64,000 nucleotides of DNA from Pseudomonas sp. BSw22131 (GCF_026810445.1 NZ_CP113949.1:2790001-2854000); one strand, 5' to 3'; shown: positions 36,119 through 45,099, numbered from the stretch's first letter. Numbers and translations: made by a program. Notes: generated by a model not told the origin, from the sequence alone.

Positions 36119-36777
36119 GGGCGATCCTCCACCAGATAGCCCACCCCTCGAACGGTGCGAATCAAGTCGCTGGAGAACTTCTTGCGCAGGTGATGAATAT
36201 GCACTTCGAGGGTGTTGCTTTCTGCTTCCTCGTTCCAGCCATACAGCAGCTGAATCAGCCGCTCACGGGTCATCACGCGACCCGGGGGCGACAGCAGTTC
36301 GTAAAGCAGTTGGTATTCCTTGGGCGTCAGCGGTACAGGCGTGTTGTGGTAGGTGACCTGTTGCGTGGCGGGGTCGAGACTGATCCCTGCGTGCTCGATC
36401 AGCATGCGGGCGCGCCCGGCACTACGCCGAAGCAAGGCCCGCAGCCGGGCCTTGAGTTCCGAGAGATCGAAGGGTTTGACCAGGTAATCGTCGGCGCCTG
36501 CGTCCAGCCCGGCGATACGGTCTTCGGTAGCGTCACGCGCGGTGAGGATCAACACCGGCAGCGTTGAGCCGCTCTCGCGCATGCGCCGCATCACCTCCAG
36601 CCCATCCATCCTCGGCAGGCCGAGGTCAAGAATCGCCACATCGAAGGTTTCGCTGAGCAATGCGTGCAGGGCGCTGGTGCCGTCTTTCAACCAGTCGACC
36701 GTATACCCTTCGCGGCTCAAGGCCTGATGAATCCCTTCGCCCAGTGCAACATCGTCCTCAATCAACAGCAAACGCAT
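36115..36777 (-). CDS. Response regulator, QseB/PmrA-type (OmpR family)
   Basis: A 220-residue two-domain regulator. The receiver domain has acidic residues E7-D8-D9, phospho-acceptor D51 (AILDLGLPR), Thr in LILTARD and Lys in YLVKPFD. The C-terminal winged helix (LTPKEYQLLYELL, SNTLEVHIHHLRKKF, IRTVRGVGYLV) is of the QseB/PmrA subgroup. That subgroup binds pairs of CTTAAG-like half sites 5 bp apart, and two such sites precede the first gene of this operon (41103-41160), so autoregulation of the whole cluster is a firm prediction but still inference. Confidence 0.88.
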   Translation of the reverse strand: MRLLLIEDDVALGEGIHQALSREGYTVDWLKDGTSALHALLSETFDVAILDLGLPRMDGLEVMRRMRESGSTLPVLILTARDATEDRIAGLDAGADDYLVKPFDLSELKARLRALLRRSAGRARMLIEHAGISLDPATQQVTYHNTPVPLTPKEYQLLYELLSPPGRVMTRERLIQLLYGWNEEAESNTLEVHIHHLRKKFSSDLIRTVRGVGYLVEDRP

Positions 36778-36787
36778 GAACGCTCCG

Positions 36788-37429
36788 TTATTTCAGTTTT
36801 TTGTTCACGTCGGCCAGCAACAGCTGGATGTCTTTTTTACGACCGGCATCCGCCGACTCGCGACCCGGCCTGGCCGCTGCCAACAACGCTTTTTCCAGTG
36901 CTGCCTTGGCTTGAGCATAGTGCGCCTGACGAAATAGATGGTCACCCCAGAAATACAACGGATCGATGCCGTCGGGGTTGATCTTCACCGCTTGCTCCAG
37001 CAAGGCCTGGGCCTTGTCGGCGTCGCCAAAGCCTATCGGCCAGCCGGGCACCCGATCATAAAGCGTGCCCAGGCTGGCGTAGGCCGAGCCCTGCAAGGCG
37101 TTCGGATCGAGCGTGAGGGCTTTTTCCAGATCGGCTTTAGCCAGTTTCACCTTCCCAAGCGCGCCCAAGCCGCCTTGTGCACCGGCCCAACTGCTGGTGA
37201 CGATGCCTGACCAGATCCAGGCCTCGGCAGCGGCCGGCCGCTGTTGCTTGAAAGCATCTGACTGGACCGCAAGCTTTTCAAACGCTTCGGCGCGCTGGCT
37301 CTCAGGCACCTGATATTGAATGCGCGCCCACTCTTGCTGGATCGACAGCAGCCGTTGCTGATCGGGTGCATCCAGCGCCCACAATGGCATGCAGATCAGG
37401 CACAGCAAGGCAAACAGGGTAGTTCTCAT
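36788..37429 (-). CDS. TPR-containing exported protein
   Basis: A 213-residue protein with an N-terminal signal peptide (TTLFALLCLICMPLWALDA), so it is likely periplasmic. The middle shows tetratricopeptide-type helices (KADLEKALTLDPNALQGSAY; KAQALLEQAVKINPDGIDPL; AQAKAALEKALLAA). I chose the ATG at 37429 for the signal peptide; it overlaps the SDR stop by 4 nt (ATGA). It sits between the enzymes and the two-component genes and may scaffold or relay a signal to the sensor. That role is speculation from position. Confidence 0.75.
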   Translation of the reverse strand: MRTTLFALLCLICMPLWALDAPDQQRLLSIQQEWARIQYQVPESQRAEAFEKLAVQSDAFKQQRPAAAEAWIWSGIVTSSWAGAQGGLGALGKVKLAKADLEKALTLDPNALQGSAYASLGTLYDRVPGWPIGFGDADKAQALLEQAVKINPDGIDPLYFWGDHLFRQAHYAQAKAALEKALLAAARPGRESADAGRKKDIQLLLADVNKKLK

Positions 37430-38235
37430 GGTTTGGTCTTCTCTTCTAAAGACGAGTGGCTGAGACGGCGAATCAGCGGCAGGTGTTTGCGCAAGCCTTT
37501 GTCGACGACGGTGGGCAACAGACTGTTGAGGCCTACGAAAAAGCGCTCCGGCCATCCCAGATAAAGTTCACGGCGGTTGCCGGCAATGGCGTGAATGACC
37601 GCGGCCGCCACGTGCTCTGGATCATCCTCACGGCTTTTCAGGGCGCTGTTCAGCGCTTGCGCCGCAGGGCTGTTCATCGAGGTGCGGGTGGCGCGCGGTG
37701 CTACGTACAGCACGCCAATACGGGTGTCTGCCAACTCCCTGCGCAGCGCTTCGGAAAACCCGCGCAAGGCAAATTTGCTGGCGCAGTAGGTGGCATAACC
37801 GGCGTAACCAATCGAGCCATAAGTAGAACCAACATTGACCACCATGGCGCTATTGGCTTCGCGCAGCAGTGGCAACATCAGGCTGGTCAGCTGGATCGGC
37901 GCGTGCAGGTTGATGTTGAGCATGGCGTCGATCTCGTCGCCGGGCAGTTGCTCAAGCATCGAGAAGTGATTGATGCCCGCGGCATTGATCAGCAGGTTGA
38001 CGCCCCGCATGGCCTGCGCCGTCATCAGGACGTTCTGCCTGCCCTCGGGGGTGGTGAGATCCGCGCTGACCCAATGCAGCAAGTGCGGATATTGCGCCTG
38101 CAACGCCCGCAAGGGTTCGCGGTGCCTGGAAACCGCCAACACCTCGGCACCTTGGCTGCACAGCGCCTGCGCGATTGCCAGACCAATACCGCCACTGGCG
38201 CCGGTCAATACCACGCGTGCTTCAGACAGTCGCAT
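37426..38235 (-). CDS. Short-chain dehydrogenase/reductase of the hemolysin-ligase operon
   Basis: A 269-residue SDR with TGASGGIG at 12-19, NAAG (LLINAAGINHFSML), an active-site Ser in NVGSTYGSIGYAGYATYCASK and the YxxxK pair. The C-terminal extension (GWPERFFVGLNSLLPTVVDK) has an amphipathic helix common in membrane-associated SDRs acting on acyl or lipid substrates. It overlaps the neighbours on both sides (14 nt upstream, 4 nt downstream). It probably performs the redox step of the pathway; the substrate is not known. Confidence 0.82.
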   Translation of the reverse strand: MRLSEARVVLTGASGGIGLAIAQALCSQGAEVLAVSRHREPLRALQAQYPHLLHWVSADLTTPEGRQNVLMTAQAMRGVNLLINAAGINHFSMLEQLPGDEIDAMLNINLHAPIQLTSLMLPLLREANSAMVVNVGSTYGSIGYAGYATYCASKFALRGFSEALRRELADTRIGVLYVAPRATRTSMNSPAAQALNSALKSREDDPEHVAAAVIHAIAGNRRELYLGWPERFFVGLNSLLPTVVDKGLRKHLPLIRRLSHSSLEEKTKP

Positions 38236-38911
38236 GAGCAGGCGCCTCGAATGACACCGCAGTGGAAGTCGGCAATTGACGGAACATCTCGGTGTACAAC
38301 CCGTAGACCATCCTGGAAGCCTTGATCACGGCGGCCTGATCCTCCGGATCTTCGAGGCGGTCCATGAGCCCTCGATAGGTTTCCATGTGCCCGACATCCA
38401 GGCTGCCATGGGAGCTGAGGTAGCTGAATGCAGTCGGCGGCAAGCCGAGGCGTTGCTGAATGCTGCCAGCCGCGTGGGTCGCCAGGGCGATGCTGGTGCC
38501 TTCCAGCACATTGACCATGCCGAACAGGCCCACCGGATTCCCCCGGGCAATCAGGTCATACAGGTAGGCGACCATCAGCTCGATGGGCATGCCCGGCGTA
38601 CCGTCGCGCACGGCATCGGCGTCCGCACCACAGGCGCGCAGGTCGTTCAGAATCCACTTTTCGTGGCCGTATTCATCTTCTATGTATTCGCACACCGCGC
38701 CGCGCAGCCACTCCAGATGCGAGGGCAGTCGCGCGCCACACGCCATCATCAGCGGCACGGTATGGCGCACGTGGTAGTAGGCCTGGGTGAGAAACGCCCG
38801 GTAGCTTTCCAGCGTGACGTTGCCAGACAGCGCGTCATGGATAACGGGCAGGTTGAACAGCGTTTCGCGTTCGGTGCGGGTGGCGTCTTGCAGGGTCTGG
38901 AAAAAGCTCAT
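38222..38911 (-). CDS. TenA/haem-oxygenase-like iron-dependent oxidase
   Basis: A 229-residue all-helical protein of the haem-oxygenase-like diiron oxidase (HDO) class. Possible metal ligands visible in order: H47/H50 (YYHVRHT), E80 and H83 (EDEYGHEKW), E137 (NVLEGTS), H168, D172 and H175 (SHGSLDVGHMETY). This set resembles UndA and other HDO enzymes that oxidise amines or decarboxylate fatty acids, and differs from thiaminase TenA, which uses Cys and Glu. Its placement directly after an AMP-forming ligase suggests an acyl or amino-acid-derived substrate. The reaction cannot be specified from sequence. Confidence 0.75.
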   Translation of the reverse strand: MSFFQTLQDATRTERETLFNLPVIHDALSGNVTLESYRAFLTQAYYHVRHTVPLMMACGARLPSHLEWLRGAVCEYIEDEYGHEKWILNDLRACGADADAVRDGTPGMPIELMVAYLYDLIARGNPVGLFGMVNVLEGTSIALATHAAGSIQQRLGLPPTAFSYLSSHGSLDVGHMETYRGLMDRLEDPEDQAAVIKASRMVYGLYTEMFRQLPTSTAVSFEAPAHATV

Positions 38912-40386
38912 GAGAAATCCTCAGCGTGCTGCTGTTCAGTGAAGTGCTGTTTGAACTGGTTGAGTATCGCTTCCCGGCGCGGACGGCCATTGGCGGTCGC
39001 CATGCCATTGGCGGCGGTAAAAGGCTGGGGCAGGCGGGTCCAGGAGTGAACGCGGGCATAGTCGGGCAGCGCCTGATTGGTCTGCGCCACGGTGTCTGCG
39101 AGTTGTTGATCGGTGGTGTCCGGGCGCAGCGGCCAGAGCAGCGCGTGGTTGTGGGCCAGCGCTTCGCCATGGACAAAGGCCTGGCCGATGCAACCGCGCT
39201 GAGTCAGTTCAGCCTCGACCCATTCGGGATTGACGTTGCGACCGAAACTGGTCACGAACTGATGTTTCTTGCGACCTTTGAGGTAGAGATAGCCTTGCGT
39301 ATCGAATTCGCCGATGTCGCCGGTCGGCCACCACTGTGGCACGGCGTGAGTGTCCCCGAGATAACCGAGCATGGGCGCGCCGCAGACCAACACCTCGCCA
39401 TCCTCGGCCAGGCGTATCTGGACGTGTTCAAGCGGCTTGCCGACGCTGCCGGGGCGATGGGCTTGAGGACGATTGAGTGCAACCACCGAGGCGCACTCGG
39501 ACATCCCGTAACCTTCGTACACCGGGATGCCGACAGCCTCGGCACGCGTCAGCAAAGTCTCGCTGACTTTGGCGCCGCCAACGGCAACGAAGCGCAGCCG
39601 GCGCGGATCAAACACGGCCATCTCGCACGCTGTAACCAGCATCAACAACAGTTGTGGCACCAGAATCATGCTGTCCGGGTCCAGGCGTGCCAGGCAACCG
39701 AGCAGACGGGAAAGGTCCACGCCACTGGCGCCCTGCATACCCAGTGTTCGCTGGCTCGGCAGGCTCAGGGTTGCGCCTGCGTACAGCGCCGCGTAGCACC
39801 CGATGTTCTCCAGCAGAATCGCCAGCGGCAGCAGCGACAAATAGGCAACCGGCGATTGTTCGCGGCTTGCCTGGTAAAGCTGCTTTGCCACCGTCAACAC
39901 GCTGTCGGCACTCAGGCAAACGCCTTTGGGTGCGCCGGTGGTGCCCGAGGTGAACGTGAGCTTTGCGGTCCTGGCAGGCATTGACGGGGTCGAGGGATTG
40001 CGTCGAACCCAGAAACCGGCGTCGCGCTGGTAGCCGGCGGCCTCCCACTTAAATCCGTCATCCGGGTCGGCGATGACCAGGTCGGCCTGGCTCTGGTCCA
40101 GGCAATGCTCGCGCTGTGCGGCGCTGAAAAACGCTGGCAGCGTCACACAGGCCAGACCTTCGAAGAGGATTGCAAGATCCCAGATGAGCGCGTCGGGCCC
40201 ATTGTCCAGCGCCAGCGCGACGACACGGGCGCATGCTTCTTTCAGCATCTGCTGGCGCAGCCTCAATTCCGCGTCCAGTTCGGCGTAGTCCAGCCGCAGG
40301 TCATCGCCCTGAAGGGCGCACGTGTGCGGGTACTCGCTGGCCATTTCCGCCAGATGCTCACGAAATCGCTGCAGTTCAGGCGACAT
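38908..40386 (-). CDS. AMP-dependent acyl/aryl ligase
   Basis: A 492-residue ANL-superfamily protein. The phosphate loop LTFTSGTTGAPKGV (about residue 142) is intact, as are the adenine region YGMSECASV and the TGDIGEF and LKGRKKHQFV hinge motifs. The C-terminal A10 motif, expected as an FT.ENG.LT.T.K.KR-like sequence, reads FTAANGMATANGRPRRE, with Arg where the catalytic Lys normally lies; the adenylation step might therefore be altered. The family activates carboxylates as acyl-adenylates for CoA or carrier thioesters. It overlaps the preceding gene by 11 nt and the next by 4 nt. Confidence 0.83.
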   Translation of the reverse strand: MSPELQRFREHLAEMASEYPHTCALQGDDLRLDYAELDAELRLRQQMLKEACARVVALALDNGPDALIWDLAILFEGLACVTLPAFFSAAQREHCLDQSQADLVIADPDDGFKWEAAGYQRDAGFWVRRNPSTPSMPARTAKLTFTSGTTGAPKGVCLSADSVLTVAKQLYQASREQSPVAYLSLLPLAILLENIGCYAALYAGATLSLPSQRTLGMQGASGVDLSRLLGCLARLDPDSMILVPQLLLMLVTACEMAVFDPRRLRFVAVGGAKVSETLLTRAEAVGIPVYEGYGMSECASVVALNRPQAHRPGSVGKPLEHVQIRLAEDGEVLVCGAPMLGYLGDTHAVPQWWPTGDIGEFDTQGYLYLKGRKKHQFVTSFGRNVNPEWVEAELTQRGCIGQAFVHGEALAHNHALLWPLRPDTTDQQLADTVAQTNQALPDYARVHSWTRLPQPFTAANGMATANGRPRREAILNQFKQHFTEQQHAEDFS

Positions 40387-41053
40387 GGCACGTGCGCTCC
40401 GTTATCAGGGGCAGGCCGAACCGTTCGAACAGACCGCTCTGGCTGAGGTGCATGAAGCCTGCGCGAATGTCGCCAACGTGGACGCTAGGCTGGGTGTCGT
40501 AATAGCTGCCCCACGCGTGACGGTCATCGCCCAGCCGCAACGGATCAGCGGAACACAGCGTTACCGGGCGCAAGCCCAGGCGGTTGAAACTGTTGACCAG
40601 CCCCGCATTGCCGGTAAAGGCCACCCATTCCAGGCCGCCCATGGCCAGCAGCCAGGTCATGGTGATGATGCTCAGACGCGCGCTGCCAAGGTTGCTCGCG
40701 GCCAGGTTACCGACTTCGACAATCGCCTGGCGCTGCACCGTATTGCCGGCACGGGCCTGAACGACTTGCTCGATGGGGTCGTCGAGATAGTGCTCCAGAA
40801 ACAGACTGCCGGAGGCCGCCACTCTTACGCCGGCGACGGCGCAGAGCGTGCCCGACGCATCATTCAAGCCAAACAGTTCTGGCATGAAGTGCTGCACATT
40901 GGCGTTATGCGCCTGATAAAAACGGTGCTGAATGAAGGTTTCGAAATCGCGGCGCAGAGGCTCTTCACTGCGCGCCCGGTGCAGCGACAATGCTTGCGCA
41001 CCGGCGGTGCCGAAATTGAGGGGTAGACAAGTATTCCAGTCCAGATCATGCAT
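40376..41053 (-). CDS. Thermostable hemolysin family protein
   Basis: A 225-residue protein matching the T_hemolysin family: FETFIQHRFYQAHNANVQHF, MPELFGLNDASGTLCAVAGV, IVEVGNLAASNLGSARLSII and VAFTGNAGLVNSFNRLGL. The pattern is GNAT-like and reminiscent of autoinducer synthases, so acyl transfer is at least as plausible as pore formation; the hemolysin name is historical. It is the first gene of a seven-gene operon with a ligase, an HDO oxidase and an SDR, which supports a biosynthetic role. There is no signal peptide. Confidence 0.8.
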   Translation of the reverse strand: MHDLDWNTCLPLNFGTAGAQALSLHRARSEEPLRRDFETFIQHRFYQAHNANVQHFMPELFGLNDASGTLCAVAGVRVAASGSLFLEHYLDDPIEQVVQARAGNTVQRQAIVEVGNLAASNLGSARLSIITMTWLLAMGGLEWVAFTGNAGLVNSFNRLGLRPVTLCSADPLRLGDDRHAWGSYYDTQPSVHVGDIRAGFMHLSQSGLFERFGLPLITERTCHVA

Positions 41054-41102
41054 GAGCGAGGCTCCTCCCCGGTAGCGTGTGGGAGGAGTATTGCCAGCGA
41101 TT

Positions 41103-41160
41103 CTTAAGGCAGTCTGAAGCCTTCGAAAATCAGCGTTCAGTGTCTTCAGATTGCGTTAAG
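41103..41160. promoter_or_regulatory. Inverted pair of PmrA/QseB-like boxes
   Basis: CTTAAGGCAGTCTGAAG (41103-41119, plus strand) and CTTAACGCAATCTGAAG (minus strand of 41144-41160) agree at 15 of 17 positions and fit the PmrA/QseB pattern of two CTTAAG-like half sites 5 bp apart. They lie between the divergent hemolysin-family operon and cytochrome b561, 50 and 83 bp from the respective starts. The operon encodes a QseB/PmrA-type regulator. Confidence 0.65.
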
Positions 41161-41242
41161 ACGCGTGGGGCAGGGTGGCGCAGCACTGATGCAGTGCCCA
41201 ATCGCCGAAGCCGGCGCCACACACCAGAAGCGAACCCTGACC

Positions 41243-41779
41243 ATGACGCCCTCGACGCACCGATACAACCGACTCTCCCTGACACTGCACTGGCTGATGC
41301 TGGGACTGTTTATCGGGGTGTACGCCTGTATTCAGCTCAAAGGGCTGGCACCCAGGGGTAGCACGTTGCGCAGTGCGGCACTGGGCATGCACGGCCTGTT
41401 TGGGCTGTCGGTATTTGCTTTGGTCTGGCTTCGCCTGCTGGGTCGGTTGATGAACAAGGCGCCAACCATCACGCCGACTCCGCCGGGTTGGCAACTCGGC
41501 CTGGCGTCATTGATGCACGCGCTGCTGTACGCGCTGATGATCGCAACGCCAATCCTGGCATGGCTGATGCTGGCCGCAGCTGGCAAGCCAGTGCCTTACT
41601 TCGAGTTCTTCATCCCGGCGCCCGTGGCGGTTGATCCGGCTTTGGCCAGGCAACTCAAAAGCTGGCACGAACTGGTGGGCAACGCTGGCTACTGGCTGAT
41701 CGGGCTGCACGCGGTCGCAGGCCTGTTTCACCACTACGTTGTGCGCGACAACACCCTCAGGCGCATGCTGCCACGCTGA
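41243..41779 (+). CDS. Cytochrome b561
   Basis: A 178-residue integral membrane protein with four hydrophobic helices. Candidate haem-ligand histidines sit in the expected helices: H in LTLHWLMLGLF, H in LGMHGLFGLSVFAL, and H in LIGLHAVAGLFHHYVV. It belongs to the prokaryotic CybB-type b561 family, which passes electrons between quinol and acceptors in the inner membrane. It is divergent from the hemolysin-family operon and shares its control region, so it may supply electrons to the HDO pathway or belong to the same regulon. Confidence 0.83.
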   Translation: MTPSTHRYNRLSLTLHWLMLGLFIGVYACIQLKGLAPRGSTLRSAALGMHGLFGLSVFALVWLRLLGRLMNKAPTITPTPPGWQLGLASLMHALLYALMIATPILAWLMLAAAGKPVPYFEFFIPAPVAVDPALARQLKSWHELVGNAGYWLIGLHAVAGLFHHYVVRDNTLRRMLPR

Positions 41780-41877
41780 GCTCTAGCCGCTGAACGCTGA
41801 CCGAATTCTCTCTGTAATACTTTGAAACATCTGAGCGGGCGTTCGGTCAACAGATTAATCCCGCCAAAGAATGACCT

Positions 41878-43062
41878 ATGAAAACGCCTCGACCCTCGTC
41901 TCGCCTTGAACCACTGACTCAGCTTCGGAACCTGAAAATGGCCAGATCGGCCCACGCTTACGTGCGCGGCAGCACGGTGCAGTTTTATGAGTGGCTGCAC
42001 AGCCTGCCGGGGCGTCGCTTACCCAGCGGGCCACCGGTGTGGATCTGCGGGGACTGTCATGCGGGCAACCTTGGCCCGACGGGAGACTCGAAAGGCGGCA
42101 CCGATATTCACATCCGCGACCTTGATCAAACGGTCATCGGCAACCCCGCCCATGATCTGGTCAGGCTGGCGCTGTCGCTGGCAACCGCTGCACGCGGCTC
42201 GGACTTGCCCGGCGTGGCCACCGCCCGAATGCTCGAGCAGATGATGCACGGCTACGAACAGGCTTTTGAAGGCAACGTCGACGAAGAGCCGCGCAAACCC
42301 GACCAGGTCAAGGCCGGGATGCGCAGCGCGGTGCGGCGGACCTGGAAACATCTCGCCCAGGAGCGCATCGAGGATGTGCGTCCGACCATTCCGCTGGGCA
42401 AACACTTCTGGTCGTTGTCCAGGCCCGAGCGCGCGGCGTTGAAAACCTTGTGCGGCACGCCGGAGATCCATGCGTTGGTGACCTCGCTCAAGGGGCGCTC
42501 CGATGACGACCGTGTCCAGATGCTGGATTCGGCTTACTGGGTCAAGGGCTGCAGTTCACTGGGGCTGCGGCGCTACGCTGTGCTGTTGGGAGTAGGCGAC
42601 AAGGTCGATCAGGAATACTGCCTGCTGGACATCAAGGAAGCCGTGGCTGCCGCGGCGCCCCGTGCTTCGCGCACGTCCATGCCCCGGGACAACGGCAAGC
42701 GCGTGGTCGAGGGCGCCCGCAGCCTGTCACCAGGGCTGGGTAACCGGATGATCGCGACCCGTGTGCTCGACCACGGTTTTTTCGTGCGTGAGCTGCTCCC
42801 GCAAGACATGAAGCTTGAGCTGGACCAACTGAGCCAGCGTGATGCCATGCGCGCCGCCAGTTACCTGGCCGGCGTGGTTGGACGTGCACACGCCCGGCAA
42901 ATGGACCTCGCCACACGCGCATCCTGGATCAACGACTTGCAGTCCAACCGTTCACAGGTGCTCGATGCACCGTCGTGGTTGTGGTCCAGCGTTGTTCAGT
43001 TGGTCGGCAGTCATGAAAAAGGCTACCTGGAACACTGCCGCCGATATGCGCTCCAGCACTGA
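41878..43062 (+). CDS. DUF2252 family protein
   Basis: A 394-residue protein with the DUF2252 signatures: YVRGSTVQFYEWL, WICGDCHAGNLGP, HIRDLDQTVIGNPAHDLVRL and VVGRAHARQMD. The family has an aminoglycoside-phosphotransferase/kinase-like fold (GDxHxGN catalytic-loop-like motif and a following acidic motif), but no substrate is established to my knowledge. A single-gene unit is likely; a small candidate gene follows 16 bp after its stop. Confidence 0.82.
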   Translation: MKTPRPSSRLEPLTQLRNLKMARSAHAYVRGSTVQFYEWLHSLPGRRLPSGPPVWICGDCHAGNLGPTGDSKGGTDIHIRDLDQTVIGNPAHDLVRLALSLATAARGSDLPGVATARMLEQMMHGYEQAFEGNVDEEPRKPDQVKAGMRSAVRRTWKHLAQERIEDVRPTIPLGKHFWSLSRPERAALKTLCGTPEIHALVTSLKGRSDDDRVQMLDSAYWVKGCSSLGLRRYAVLLGVGDKVDQEYCLLDIKEAVAAAAPRASRTSMPRDNGKRVVEGARSLSPGLGNRMIATRVLDHGFFVRELLPQDMKLELDQLSQRDAMRAASYLAGVVGRAHARQMDLATRASWINDLQSNRSQVLDAPSWLWSSVVQLVGSHEKGYLEHCRRYALQH

Positions 43063-43077
43063 TCGAAGGAGGCCGCG

Positions 43078-43194
43078 TTGCAGGCGCACATCAAGGCCCC
43101 GACGTTGACACAGGCAATGCCAAAGCTGGAGAAAATACTGGCGCAACCCATGGAACAAATCAGGTTGTCGCAACTGCCGGATAGCTCGGTTTAA
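43078..43194 (+). CDS. Candidate 38-residue small protein
   Basis: A TTG start at 43078 lies 4-5 nt after an almost perfect Shine-Dalgarno GAAGGAGG (43065-43072). The frame encodes QAHIKAPTLTQAMPKLEKIL, then AQPMEQIRLSQLPDSSV, ending TAA at 43194. The amphipathic helix and strong ribosome site support translation, and it may be coupled to the DUF2252 gene. No homologue was recognised. Confidence 0.4.
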   Translation: MQAHIKAPTLTQAMPKLEKILAQPMEQIRLSQLPDSSV

Positions 43195-43225
43195 AGCGTC
43201 TACCGGTTATTTCACACGGTGTTCC

Positions 43226-43252
43226 TAATTATTGGCATCTGCAGGGCGATAT
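43226..43252 (+). promoter_or_regulatory. FliA (sigma-28) promoter of chemoreceptor gene
   Basis: TAAT (43226-43229), 15 bp, GGCGATAT (43245-43252) against the consensus TAAA-N15-GCCGATAA. It lies 62 bp before the chemoreceptor start at 43315. Confidence 0.5.
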
Positions 43253-43314
43253 CCATTCTATGGATACCGCCCTATTCGTCTGTCGGTCCCAATTCCAACC
43301 GTCATGGAGACGCT

Positions 43315-44943
43315 ATGTATTTAAGATCGTTGAAGATTTCCAATCGTACCCTCGCATGCTTCGCGCTGATGATTTTCATGGTGCTCGGATTGGGTGTATT
43401 CAGTCTCAAACAGATGGGGAGTATTCGTGCAGAAGGAATGGAGATCGAAAATGACTCGCTTCCAGGCATCGCACTGGGCGACGACATTGCACTGGCGTTT
43501 GCCAATACGCGCTACGACTTGATGAAATTGCTGTCTGCAAGAGACGCCTCTCAACTTGAACAGGCGCACCAGGAACTTTTACAGACAGAGGCCAACTTCA
43601 GTAAGGCAATTGATGCCTACAAGCCTCTCATCAATGGGGCGGACGAGCAGGCGCTGGTCAATGGCTTGATCGAGAACTATAAAACCTACACCGATCATGC
43701 CAGCCAGTTGTACAGCCTGCTGCAGAACAACCAGCCAGAGGACGCCAGACAAATCGCTTGGGTCAAGTTGCTTCCGGTGGCTGAGACGATGTCTGCGTTG
43801 CTGGGAAAAGTCGAAAAGCTCAATGACGACTCAGAGTCCGAGTCCAGTGACAGTGCTTCGCAGGCGTACGCCAACGCCAAGCTCGTGACGGCAATCATCA
43901 GTGCCTTGGCCATCCTTGTGACACTGATACTCGCCTGGCGCCTCACCAAAAGCCTTTCCGGGCCGATCAACGACGCCTTGAAAGCCTCCGAACTGGTCGC
44001 CTCGGGCGATCTGCGCCAGAGCACGATCAACATCGAAGGCACTGACGAAGCGGCGCTGCTGTTGCAGTCGATGGGGCGCATGCGCGAAAACCTGCGCACC
44101 ACGCTTCATCACGTCGGCGACGCAGCCCTGCAATTGTCATCGGCCACTGAAGAGCTGAACGCCCTGATGGTCAGCAGCAACGCGGACCTGCAAGCGCAGA
44201 ACAGCGAGATCGAAATGGCGGCCACGGCTGTGACGGAAATGAGTCAGGCCATTGACGAAGTGGCGCGTAACGCTGTGTCCACGTCCGAAGAGTCGAAGAC
44301 CTCCTCACGCTCGGCGCGCCAGGGCCAGGAGGAACTCAATCATACCGTCAGCTCCATCATCGAGCTGACGCAGAACGTCAACAACGCGTCCGAGCAAGCA
44401 CAGGTGCTTGCCACTCGCACGCTGGAAATCAGCAAAGTGCTGGAAGTGATTCGTTCGGTTTCGGAACAAACCAACCTGCTGGCGCTGAACGCCGCGATCG
44501 AGGCGGCCCGTGCGGGCGATGCGGGTCGCGGGTTTGCCGTGGTGGCCGATGAAGTAAGGGCATTGGCGCACCGCACCAGTGAGTCCACGCGTGAGATCGA
44601 AACCATGATCGGTCACATCCAGCAGGGCACACAGAGCACAGTGTCGGCGCTTGCGGTCAGCACCGAGCAGGCCCAGCGCACCAAAGGTCAGGCGCAATCG
44701 GCCAATGACGCATTGTCGCTGATTGCAAACTCGGTGGCGGTCATTGATGAGCGCAACACGGTCATCGCCAGCGCCTCGGAAGAACAGTCGCAGGTCGCAC
44801 GTGAAGTGGACCGCAACCTGGTTCGCATTCGGGATCTGTCGGTTCAGTCAGCCGCTCGGGCGGACCAGACCAGCAGCGCCAGCCACTCGCTCGCCTTGCT
44901 GGCCACCAACCTGACCACTACGCTGCGTCAGTTCAAGATGTAA
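43315..44943 (+). CDS. Methyl-accepting chemotaxis protein, 4HB sensor type
   Basis: A 542-residue transmembrane chemoreceptor. TM1 ([16 protein letters not shown]) is followed by a periplasmic four-helix bundle of about 150 residues, TM2 ([19 protein letters not shown]), a HAMP domain and the MCP signalling hairpin with the conserved tip [20 protein letters not shown] chose the ATG at 43315 because GGAG precedes it and it starts the standard cytoplasmic leader [10 protein letters not shown]. The ligand cannot be predicted. A FliA promoter match upstream supports flagellar-regulon expression. Confidence 0.9.
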   Translation: MYLRSLKISNRTLACFALMIFMVLGLGVFSLKQMGSIRAEGMEIENDSLPGIALGDDIALAFANTRYDLMKLLSARDASQLEQAHQELLQTEANFSKAIDAYKPLINGADEQALVNGLIENYKTYTDHASQLYSLLQNNQPEDARQIAWVKLLPVAETMSALLGKVEKLNDDSESESSDSASQAYANAKLVTAIISALAILVTLILAWRLTKSLSGPINDALKASELVASGDLRQSTINIEGTDEAALLLQSMGRMRENLRTTLHHVGDAALQLSSATEELNALMVSSNADLQAQNSEIEMAATAVTEMSQAIDEVARNAVSTSEESKTSSRSARQGQEELNHTVSSIIELTQNVNNASEQAQVLATRTLEISKVLEVIRSVSEQTNLLALNAAIEAARAGDAGRGFAVVADEVRALAHRTSESTREIETMIGHIQQGTQSTVSALAVSTEQAQRTKGQAQSANDALSLIANSVAVIDERNTVIASASEEQSQVAREVDRNLVRIRDLSVQSAARADQTSSASHSLALLATNLTTTLRQFKM

Positions 44944-44983
44944 GACACTCAGCGGGGCGGCTGGACATTTGAATCAAGTCCAG

Positions 44984-45058
44984 CGCCCCGCGCGAATGAA
45001 TTCGCGCCTACAGATTCGCGGGCAAGCCACGCTACAACAGCGCTGTAAGACCTCCTGT
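44984..45058. repeat. REP element interrupted by the insertion sequence
   Basis: GCGCGAATGAATTCGCGCCTA and CGCGGGCAAGCCACGCTAC are REP palindromes. The GTAGGAGCC arm that normally accompanies them continues on the far side of the IS at 46654, so the IS landed in a REP cluster. Confidence 0.6.
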
Positions 45059-45099
45059 ACAGACCGTGTGAAAACCAGATAACCAGCAGCTAACCAAAA

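Noticed and set aside
38926..39984. Plus-strand 352-codon frame opposite the ligase
   Set aside because: No motif or start; the ANL motifs on the other strand are complete.
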